From the NCBI GenBank assembly GCA_934660965.1, contig CAKUIM010000022.1, forward strand, positions 1 through 33,954: DNA of 33,954 nucleotides, written 5' to 3'. Under the pieces are notes generated by a model. The model searched no databases. It was not told the origin of the DNA and saw only the letters and a program-made list of their open reading frames with translations. Within the stretch, counting starts at the first letter, position 1. Each line of letters starts with the position of its first letter. Made by a program: the position numbers and the translations under genes. Shown piece by piece: positions 26,204 to 33,954 of this stretch. This stretch comes from an uncultured Oscillospiraceae bacterium. GTDB taxonomy: Bacteria > Bacillota > Clostridia > Oscillospirales > Oscillospiraceae.

Positions 26204-27967
26204 ATGTATGATCTCATTTTGAAGAACGCCACCATCATTGACGGCACCGGCGCCGACGCTTACCGGGCGGACATCGGCATCAAGGGGGAACGCATCGCCT
26301 CCATCGGCGACCTCTCCGGCGCCCAGACCGCCCAGGCGGTGGACGCCTCCGGCAAAATCGTGGCCCCCGGCTTTATCGATATGCACTCCCATGCAGACTC
26401 CACCATCCTGGCCTACCCTACCATGGACAGCATGCTCCGCCAGGGCATCACCACCTTTGTCGGGTGCATGTGCGGCCACTCCGCCGCTCCCATGGGCAAG
26501 TACTGGGAGGGCAACCAGGCCATGTTCGACATCTTGAATGAGCTGTCTGACAAGGTCTTTCCCGACATGTACGACCGGGACTACTACACCCTGACGAAAG
26601 ACACCATCCCCCTCATCAAGCGGGACCACCACTATGACGCCGACTGGACCACCTTCGGCGAGTGGCTTGACAAGGTGGACAAGCACGGCACCTCCGGCAA
26701 TATGATTACCCTTGTGGGCTACAACACCCTGCGTCTGAACTGGGCCAACCCCGATGAGGAGACCATTCTCACCGCCGCCGAGAAGGATACCATCAAGGGC
26801 CACATCCGCGAGGCCATGGAGGCCGGCGCCTTCGGCATGTCCACCGGCCTTGACTACAAGCCCGGCGTATTCGCCCACACCCCCGAGCTCATCGAGATGG
26901 CCGCCGAGCTCAAGCCCTACGACGGCATCTACTTCTCCCACTGGCGCAAGACCGGCCCCCGCTCCGGCACCCCAAAGAAGCAGAAGAAGATTGACGGTAT
27001 CCGGGAGGTCATGGACATCGGCCTTGCCAACGATATCCAGGTGGAGATCTCCCACCTGTCCACCGGCTTCGACGTGTTCCCCGCCAACGACGACTACATG
27101 CAGAAGGCCGCCGCCGAGCGCACCCTCCAGGTCATCGACGAATACATTGCCCGGGGCAGCCGCGCCTGGTTTGACGTCATTCCCAACATCACCGGCGGCA
27201 CCATCATCGCCCCGGACCTGGTGGCCCTGTTCCGCCCCTGGTACATGTTCACCGGCGGCATCGACCTGTTTATCGAAAATCTCAAGCACCCGGACTACCG
27301 CAGGCAGCTCTCTGACCACATCATGGCCGGCAAGTACTTCCGCCTCAACCCCAAGATTCAGCCCGACTGGGACGAAGCCCAGACCGTCATCGGCTGCACC
27401 AACCCCAACCGGGTGGGCAAGACCATCCGGCAGATCGCCCAGGAGCGGGGCGTGTCCAGCCTGGAGCAGGTCTACGACCTGATGGTGGAGGACCCCTACG
27501 TCAAGGTGTTCGCCGCCACCTACTCCATGACCCCCTCCTCCGTCCAGACCTACTTCAACCATCCCCGGGCCATGGCCGGCAACGACACCTTCGTGTTCGA
27601 CACCGTCTCCACTATCAAGTACGACCCCAAGTTCCCCCACAAGAAGCCCAACCCCAACACCTACTGCGGCTTCATCAAGTACATCACCGAGTTCGGCCAG
27701 CCCCGCCTGGAGGACACCATCCATAAGATCACCGGCCTGCCCGCCCAGGTCATGGGTCTTTCCGACCGCGGTCTTGTCAAGGAGAACTACCGGGCCGACC
27801 TGGTGGTGCTGGATATGGACAACCTGCGCACCAATGAAAACCTCATCGAGCCCCGGGTCTACCCCGACGGCGTGCGGGACGTGTTCGTCAACGGCCAGGC
27901 TGTCATCCTCGACGGCAAGCACACCGGAAAGCTCCCCGGCGGCGTCATCCGCCGCCAGAGCCGGTAA
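26204..27967 (+). CDS. N-acyl-D-amino-acid deacylase (D-aminoacylase)-like amidohydrolase
   Basis: A 587-residue amidohydrolase-superfamily enzyme. The N-terminal strand region (MYDLILKNATIIDGTGAD) and the metal-binding GFIDMHSHAD are followed by GCMCGHSAAP. That is the cysteine region of D-aminoacylases, where a cysteine and histidines hold the zinc pair. MSTGLDYKPGVFAHTPELIE and EISHLS are also family motifs, and the C-terminal LVKENYRADLVVLD closes the beta sandwich. The predicted reaction releases the acyl group from N-acyl-D-amino acids; related enzymes also act on other N-acyl compounds. The gap to the M19-like gene is 19 bases, so they are one operon. Confidence 0.87.
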   Translation: MYDLILKNATIIDGTGADAYRADIGIKGERIASIGDLSGAQTAQAVDASGKIVAPGFIDMHSHADSTILAYPTMDSMLRQGITTFVGCMCGHSAAPMGKYWEGNQAMFDILNELSDKVFPDMYDRDYYTLTKDTIPLIKRDHHYDADWTTFGEWLDKVDKHGTSGNMITLVGYNTLRLNWANPDEETILTAAEKDTIKGHIREAMEAGAFGMSTGLDYKPGVFAHTPELIEMAAELKPYDGIYFSHWRKTGPRSGTPKKQKKIDGIREVMDIGLANDIQVEISHLSTGFDVFPANDDYMQKAAAERTLQVIDEYIARGSRAWFDVIPNITGGTIIAPDLVALFRPWYMFTGGIDLFIENLKHPDYRRQLSDHIMAGKYFRLNPKIQPDWDEAQTVIGCTNPNRVGKTIRQIAQERGVSSLEQVYDLMVEDPYVKVFAATYSMTPSSVQTYFNHPRAMAGNDTFVFDTVSTIKYDPKFPHKKPNPNTYCGFIKYITEFGQPRLEDTIHKITGLPAQVMGLSDRGLVKENYRADLVVLDMDNLRTNENLIEPRVYPDGVRDVFVNGQAVILDGKHTGKLPGGVIRRQSR

Positions 27968-27990
27968 GCCCGCCGCGAAGCAAAACAAAA

Positions 27991-28027
27991 AACGTCCGGC
28001 CGGGGGATTCCCGGCCGGACGTTTTTT
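27991..28027 (+). terminator. Rho-independent terminator closing the peptide-utilisation region
   Basis: AACGTCCGGCCGGG (27991-28004) pairs with CCCGGCCGGACGTT (28010-28023), followed by a T run to 28027. Confidence 0.95.
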
Positions 28028-28040
28028 GCTGCGCGCGCAA

Positions 28041-28100
28041 CCCCTCAGTCAGCTTCGCTGACACAGGGGAGCCTTATGGGAGCGGCCTTAAAAGCCTCCC
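28041..28100. repeat. Dispersed palindromic intergenic repeat of a type common in gut Clostridia
   Basis: CCCCT (28041-28045) pairs with AGGGG (28065-28069) enclosing GTCAGC-TTC-GCTGAC (28048-28062). A second GGGAG/CTCCC arm with inner AGGC/GCCT-like pairing follows to 28100. I recognise the CAGTCAGCTTCGCTGAC pattern as a high-copy intergenic repeat in Oscillospiraceae. Only one copy is in this window. Confidence 0.6.
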
Positions 28101-28102
28101 TC

Positions 28103-28345
28103 TCACCCCTGCTTGAGGGCCTGGGCCAGCTGATCGGGGCAGGAGGTTGCCTTGCCGCCGCAGCGGATGCCCTCCATGCGCGCGATGGCGTCCTCCACCT
28201 TCATCCCCCGCAGCAGGGAGCAGATGCCCTGGAGGTTGCCGGAGCAGCCGCCCACCACCCGCACGTCGCGGATGACGCCGCCATCCACGTCGATCTCCAT
28301 GTGGCGGGAGCACACGCCCCGGGGCTGATAAGTAATGGTCTCCAT
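28103..28345 (-). CDS. TSCPD domain-containing small protein (TIGR03905 type)
   Basis: An 80-residue protein named for its C-terminal TSCPDQLA motif. The TSCPD domain also occurs at the end of class II ribonucleotide reductases. Cysteines C12, C34, C42, C62 and C69 are placed for metal or Fe-S binding. Family members begin like METITYQPRGVCSRHMEIDV. The start at 28345 follows AGGAG by about 9 bases. The stand-alone form has no proven function. Confidence 0.9.
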   Translation of the reverse strand: METITYQPRGVCSRHMEIDVDGGVIRDVRVVGGCSGNLQGICSLLRGMKVEDAIARMEGIRCGGKATSCPDQLAQALKQG

Positions 28346-28450
28346 ATAATCGTTCTCCTCTTTTCGCCGCGGTATGGCCGGTTTCCCCCGGCGCCGCGGC
28401 CTATTTTTCTCTATTATAGCCCCCAGCCCCGGCCCTGTCCAGTGAAAATC

Positions 28451-29896
28451 TCAAGCCGGCAGACACTCGATATAGATGGTGCGGCGGTAGCGGTGCTCCA
28501 TGCCCTCCGCGGGCACCCGCACCTGCTGGGAGCCCGTGTAGCCCGCCGTGTCCAGCCGCTGACCCAGGCAGTAACCCCGCAGGTCGGTCTCGAAGGTGGT
28601 GTACTGCCCCTCCCACAGCGTCAGCCACTCCCACGCCCGGAAATTGAAGAGGTTGAACGCCCGGTCCGCCCCGGCAAGGGCAAGGCCGGCCACCTGGCCG
28701 TAGCCGCCGCTGACCGTAATGGCTATCGTCTTCTCCCCGTCGTGCTCCTCCAGGCGCACCTGGGTCACCTGGCCGTCCTCCAGCACAAACTCCGGGCCGT
28801 CCCACTGTCCGTTGACGGGCAGGGCATAGACAAGCCGCCCCTCCGTCTGCTCCCGCCACTCCCCATCGGGAGTAAGGCGCGGCCCGTCAAAGTCAAAATA
28901 GTCGAGGTAATAGTTGAAATTTTCGCAGTACTCCGCCGCCGTCAGCGCCCCCCGGTTGGGTGGGAGGGTGCTTTGCAGGGCGATGAGCACCCCCAGAGCC
29001 GCCGTGGCCGCCGTCGCCCCCAGCCACATCAGCCAGGAGCACCGCCGCTCCACCCGGACGTAGGAAAACTCCTCGTCCCAGGGGCAGTCCTCCCCCGCCT
29101 TGTAGCGCTTCCAGAACCTCCAGGCGCACCACAGATTGACGCCGGGAATGTCCGCCCCGTAGCCGGTGAAAATCACCCGCGCCGTGCGCCAAAGGCCCTC
29201 GCCCACGGTGAGCTTCCGGTCAAGCCCGCTCACCCGCAGCCGCAGCCCGAAGATCCACTTGCCCGGCGTATAGCCCCAGAAGTGGAGCAGCAACGGCTCG
29301 CACACCGCCATAAACGCCATAGAGAGGGTACTTGCCAGCCACAGCGCCGCCCTGCCCCGAACCACATAGTTCCACCGCGCCCCCAGCAGCAGCGCCGCGC
29401 TCACCGCTATGGAGCACAGCCCCAGGTCAATCCCCCGGGCCAGCAGCCGCATCCACGGGTGGTCGTGGGCCCAGTCTGGCTGCTCCAAGCGCTGCCAGGG
29501 CTTGGGCGCCGGCATCATGGCCGGCCGCTGCGGCTGGGAGAGACGACTCAGATAGGGCGCCGGGTCAAGACTCTCATAGTCCGCGCCGCTGCGCTCCAGC
29601 TCCCGGCACACCTGGGCTGCCCCGTCCAGCGCCGCCTTCTCCCCCTCCAGGCGGTTGAGCTGGGCAAAGAGCGCCTGCTCCATGGTCAGCTCCCCCCGCT
29701 GCACCAGGCGGATGGTCTCCAGCTCCAGATGGAGCTGCCGGAGGAGCTTGATCTTCTCCAGCGTCACCGCGTCCGCCTCCGAATAGTCCCGGTAGCCGTT
29801 GGGCAGCCGCGCCGGGTCAAGCAGCCCCTCGCTCTCGTAATAGCGGATGCTGGCCCGGGGAAGGCCGGTGCGCCGCTCCAGCTCTTTGATGGTCAT
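28451..29896 (-). CDS. MerR-family regulator fused to RDD membrane domain and extracellular C-terminal domain
   Basis: A 481-residue fusion. Residues 1-70 are a MerR winged helix (MTIKELERRTGLPRASIRYY, then ESEGLLDPARLPNGYRDYSE), followed by a coiled dimerisation helix (about 75-115). From about 145 an RDD-type membrane domain begins: RLLARGIDLGLC, then two hydrophobic helices and WGYTPGKWIFGLRLR. Another membrane helix at about 290-312 (WLGATAATAALGVLIAL) leads to a Trp/Tyr-rich domain to the end, predicted outside the cell. This reads as a one-component, membrane-tethered transcription factor. The start at 29896 follows GCAGGAGG. A MerR-style promoter lies upstream. No obvious target gene is adjacent. 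Confidence 0.85.
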   Translation of the reverse strand: MTIKELERRTGLPRASIRYYESEGLLDPARLPNGYRDYSEADAVTLEKIKLLRQLHLELETIRLVQRGELTMEQALFAQLNRLEGEKAALDGAAQVCRELERSGADYESLDPAPYLSRLSQPQRPAMMPAPKPWQRLEQPDWAHDHPWMRLLARGIDLGLCSIAVSAALLLGARWNYVVRGRAALWLASTLSMAFMAVCEPLLLHFWGYTPGKWIFGLRLRVSGLDRKLTVGEGLWRTARVIFTGYGADIPGVNLWCAWRFWKRYKAGEDCPWDEEFSYVRVERRCSWLMWLGATAATAALGVLIALQSTLPPNRGALTAAEYCENFNYYLDYFDFDGPRLTPDGEWREQTEGRLVYALPVNGQWDGPEFVLEDGQVTQVRLEEHDGEKTIAITVSGGYGQVAGLALAGADRAFNLFNFRAWEWLTLWEGQYTTFETDLRGYCLGQRLDTAGYTGSQQVRVPAEGMEHRYRRTIYIECLPA

Positions 29897-29915
29897 GGTA
29901 TCGCCTCCTGCATGC

Positions 29916-29946
29916 AGGATAAGGTATCAAGGCCCTTGACAGTCAA
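29916..29946 (-). promoter_or_regulatory. MerR-type 19-bp-spacer promoter with dyad
   Basis: Minus strand: -35 TTGACT (29941-29946), a 19-bp spacer, -10 TATCCT (29916-29921). Inside the spacer is a perfect dyad TCAAGG-C-CCTTGA (plus 29927-29939). Over-long spacers with a central dyad are the hallmark of MerR-regulated promoters, so autoregulation by the adjacent gene is likely. Confidence 0.7.
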
Positions 29947-29947
29947 G

Positions 29948-29989
29948 AAAAACTTGCCGGAGGCCAGGAAAAACCTGCGCGCCCCGGCA
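29948..29989 (-). terminator. Terminator after tex
   Basis: TGCCGG (29955-29960) pairs with CCGGCA (29984-29989), enclosing CAGG/CCTG. On the minus strand it is followed by a T run (29948-29952). It abuts the -35 box of the MerR promoter. Confidence 0.65.
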
Positions 29990-29992
29990 CGC

Positions 29993-32155
<2,163 letters not shown>

Positions 32156-32184
32156 AGGTTCTCCTTTTCTTTGGGAATGTGCGG

Positions 32185-32571
32185 TTATTCCTTGCCGGTG
32201 GTGTCAGCCAGATAGTCCATGCAGATGGCGACCATGGCGTCGCAGTGGGCCTTCTGCTCCTCCCCCCGCTCCATGGCCGCCCGGAGCAGCTCGGCGCAGT
32301 TCACCGCGCCGGTCTCCCCCCGGAAATACCGCAGCAGCTCCAGCCGCTTCTCCTGTGGCTGGCCCAGGGCGCCCAGCACCATCATCGCCCCGGTGACCGC
32401 CCCGCACATAGCACCGCAGCCCATCCCCCGGCCGAAGTCCAGGGCGATGGCACAGGCCTGCTCCTCGGTGAGCCTCGCCTCCCTGGCGTAGGGCACCAGC
32501 ACCGCCTGGGCGCAGTTGTAGTGAACGGTGGTGTCGGCGCGCAGCCGCGCCGCATGCTCTTTCTTTGTCAT
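32185..32571 (-). CDS. C_GCAxxG_C_C family protein
   Basis: A 128-residue protein of the family named for its cysteine/glycine motif. Here the motif parts are YNCAQAVL (C20), GMGCGAMCGAVTGAMM (C52, C56), NCAELL (C92) and a late C110. Members are thought to bind a redox cofactor or metal; some are fused or adjacent to membrane carriers, and function is not established. The start at 32571 follows GGAAGAGG. Between a small basic protein and tex. Confidence 0.92.
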   Translation of the reverse strand: MTKKEHAARLRADTTVHYNCAQAVLVPYAREARLTEEQACAIALDFGRGMGCGAMCGAVTGAMMVLGALGQPQEKRLELLRYFRGETGAVNCAELLRAAMERGEEQKAHCDAMVAICMDYLADTTGKE

Positions 32572-32594
32572 ATTCCTCTTCCTTTCCCGCTTAT

Positions 32595-32783
32595 TCAGCC
32601 GTCTATCCGAACTATGTCGGGGATTGCCTCTCCCCAGATCGCCCGGGTGCGCCGGTACATGGCCCGGGCGTAGAGCCGGTCATGCCGCAAAACCCGCAGC
32701 ACGACCTTCCGCAGGGACCACTCCTCTCCGCAGCCGTCCACCCGGGGCGGCGCGGTGAGAAAGCCCGGCAGAGCCTCGTTCAA
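32595..32783 (-). CDS. Small basic protein, translationally coupled to recG
   Basis: A 62-residue open frame starting with TTG at 32783. TTG overlaps the recG stop in the string TTGA, and GGAG lies 8 bases upstream, a textbook coupling arrangement. The protein is rich in Arg and Trp (WSLRKVVLRVLRHDR, YARAMYRRTRAIWG), with no signal or membrane segment. I do not recognise a family. Coding is supported by position and the site rather than homology, and the start codon is weak. Confidence 0.5.
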   Translation of the reverse strand: MNEALPGFLTAPPRVDGCGEEWSLRKVVLRVLRHDRLYARAMYRRTRAIWGEAIPDIVRIDG

Positions 32784-33954
32784 TTGAAAATCTCCGGCTC
32801 CTGCGCAAACATTTGAGCCACCCGCCGGCGAAGGGCCCGATGCTCCGGCTTGGAGAGGCCGGGGTCGGCCTCGATCAGGGTCTCCGCCGCCGCCTTGGCC
32901 TCCTGCAAAAGGGCCATGTCGTCGGCCAGGTCTGCCACCTTGAGCTGGGGCAGGCCGTGCTGCCGCCGGCCGAAAAAGTCGCCGGGGCCCCGCAGGCGCA
33001 GGTCCTCCTGTGCAATTTTGAAGCCGTCGTTGGTGGCGCACAGCGCCCGCAGCCGCTCCCGGGCAGCGTCGCTGCGGCTGGCGGTGACCAGCACGCAATA
33101 GCTCTGGTGGCTGCCCCGGCCCACCCGGCCCCGCAGCTGGTGGAGCTGGGACAGGCCGAACCGCTCGGCGTTCTCCACGATCATCAGTGACGCGTTGGGC
33201 ACGTCCACCCCCACCTCAATGACGGTGGTGGACACCAGCACATCCAGCTCCCCGGCTGCAAAGGCGGCCATGACGGCCTCCTTCTCCTTCGGCTTGAGCC
33301 TGCCGTGGACGAGGCCCACGCGCAGCTCGGGAAACACCCGCTCCTGAAGCTCCTTGGTGTAGGCCGTCACCGCCTTGAGGTCCATGGCGCCGCCATCCTC
33401 CGGCTCCTCCCCCTCCTCCACGGCGGGGCACACGATATACACCTGCCGGCCCTGACGCACCTGGGTGCGCACAAAGCCGTACATCCGCTGCCGCTTGTCC
33501 TCCCCCACCACATAGGTGGCCACCGGCGTGCGCCCGGGGGGCAGCTCGTCGATGGCAGACACGTCCAGATCGCCGTAGATGATGAGGGCCAGCGTCCGCG
33601 GGATGGGGGTGGCGGACATGACCAGGATGTGGGCGGCGCTGACAGCATTTTCTCCCGTAACCCCGGCCCCCTTCGCGGCCAGGGCCGCGCGCTGGGCCTC
33701 CCCACAGCGCGCTTGCGCTGTGGGGTCCCCCGAGCCGATTTCATTTGCGGCCGCGGGAAGTGAATTCCCCCGGCCTTCGCCGCTGTCGCGGCGCCCCACC
33801 TGCGGTGGGGCCCCCGGCGTGGCCCCCTTCGCGGCCAGGGCCGCTCGTTGGGCCTCCCCACAGTGCGTTTGCGCTGCGGGGTCCCCCGAGCCGATTTCAT
33901 TTGCGGCCGCGGGAAGTGAATTCCCCCGGCCTTCGCCGCTGTCGCGGCGCCCCA
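32780..33954 (-). CDS. recG: ATP-dependent DNA helicase RecG, 3' part, with in-frame repeat insertion
   Basis: The C-terminal part of the branched-DNA helicase RecG; the N-terminus lies beyond the right edge. From the window interior it shows motif III SATPIPRTLAL, IYGDLDVSAIDELPPGR, motif IV/V VLVSTTVIEVGVDVPNA, motif VI QLRGRVGRG and the RecG signature RGPGDFFGRRQHGLPQL. Upstream of motif III comes QRAALAAKG, a normal RecG phrase. Before this, instead of the expected DEQHRFG region, the frame continues open through tandem 52-codon repeats to the window edge. The insert therefore sits between helicase motifs II and III. Whether the upstream half joins in frame cannot be seen here. Confidence 0.9.
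   Translation of the reverse strand, partial: GRRDSGEGRGNSLPAAANEIGSGDPAAQTHCGEAQRAALAAKGATPGAPPQVGRRDSGEGRGNSLPAAANEIGSGDPTAQARCGEAQRAALAAKGAGVTGENAVSAAHILVMSATPIPRTLALIIYGDLDVSAIDELPPGRTPVATYVVGEDKRQRMYGFVRTQVRQGRQVYIVCPAVEEGEEPEDGGAMDLKAVTAYTKELQERVFPELRVGLVHGRLKPKEKEAVMAAFAAGELDVLVSTTVIEVGVDVPNASLMIVENAERFGLSQLHQLRGRVGRGSHQSYCVLVTASRSDAARERLRALCATNDGFKIAQEDLRLRGPGDFFGRRQHGLPQLKVADLADDMALLQEAKAAAETLIEADPGLSKPEHRALRRRVAQMFAQEPEIFN
33665..33820 (-). repeat. 156-bp tandem repeat unit inside recG, unit 1
   Basis: Unit = 36 bases of RecG-like sequence (33665-33700, encoding EAQRAALAAKGA) plus a 120-base hairpin body (33701-33820). On the minus strand the body has GCCCCACC/GGTGGGGC, CGCCGC/GCGGCG, GGCCG-GGGAA/TTCCC-CGGCC with loop TTCAC, the TGAAATC motif, and CCCCACAGCGC/GCGCTGTGGGG. 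All 52 codons are open. The hairpin order matches the element after the EF-G-like gene. Confidence 0.9.
33821..33954 (-). repeat. 156-bp tandem repeat unit inside recG, unit 2 (cut by window edge)
   Basis: Begins exactly 156 bases after unit 1 and matches it with about 5 differences in 134 bases (two in the RecG-like part, three in the body). The terminal hairpin is weakened by one A-C mismatch in this copy. More units may follow outside the window. Confidence 0.9.

Noticed and set aside
33367..33900. Alternative minus-strand frame through the recG repeats
   Set aside because: Arg/Pro-rich translation that continues antiparallel to none of the RecG motifs; the true frame is fixed by the SATPIPRTLAL motif.

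Overview
This window is chromosomal DNA from a GC-rich anaerobic Firmicute. The best guess is Oscillospiraceae (Clostridia). Supporting evidence: a class I heat-shock operon under CIRCE/HrcA, a PerR repressor next to a reverse rubrerythrin, TSCPD and C_GCAxxG_C_C small proteins, clean AGGAGG ribosome sites, many T-tailed hairpin terminators, and strongly GC-ending codons. No rRNA, tRNA or CRISPR array was seen. Almost all genes are core housekeeping; the unusual material is in short inserts and repeats.

Layout. 37-4178 (minus): rlmD-type rRNA methyltransferase with an AT-rich replaced 3' end, pyrG and a TetR regulator. 4290-4820: AT-rich scar with recombinase and regulator fragments and five GTACAA hexamers. 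4904-6772 (minus): reverse rubrerythrin, perR with its own promoter/operator, and a two-OB-fold SSB-like protein. 6838-7310 (plus): a small acidic protein of unknown function. 7468-12658 (plus): hrcA-grpE-dnaK-dnaJ with a perfect CIRCE; dnaK is flanked on both sides by homologous, covarying structured elements. 12810-15012: an EF-G paralogue with altered G motifs. 15058-15239: a hairpin-rich repeat followed by a second copy of the end of the EF-G gene. 15637-17318: two paralogous TPR-like proteins. 17434-27967: a complete Opp/Dpp peptide ABC transporter followed by an S9 acylaminoacyl-peptidase-like enzyme, an M19-like protein and an N-acyl-D-amino-acid deacylase-like enzyme. 28041-32783 (minus): TSCPD protein, a membrane-anchored MerR-RDD regulator, Tex, a C_GCAxxG_C_C protein and a small basic protein. 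32780-33954 (minus): the 3' part of recG, interrupted in frame by tandem 156-bp repeats.

How the genes work together. The transporter and its three hydrolases form a coherent route for taking up peptides and breaking down N-blocked or D-residue-containing ones. The PerR pair is an oxidative-stress module. The heat-shock operon is standard except for its two intergenic elements.

Most worth following up: (1) the hairpin element present after the EF-G gene and, in frame, inside recG, each time next to duplicated host sequence, which recalls Rickettsia palindromic elements; (2) the twin structured elements around dnaK, whose stems change by compensatory substitutions; (3) the MerR-RDD membrane fusion with a 19-bp-spacer promoter; (4) the rlmD 3' end, which looks like the edge of an integrated element lying left of the window.
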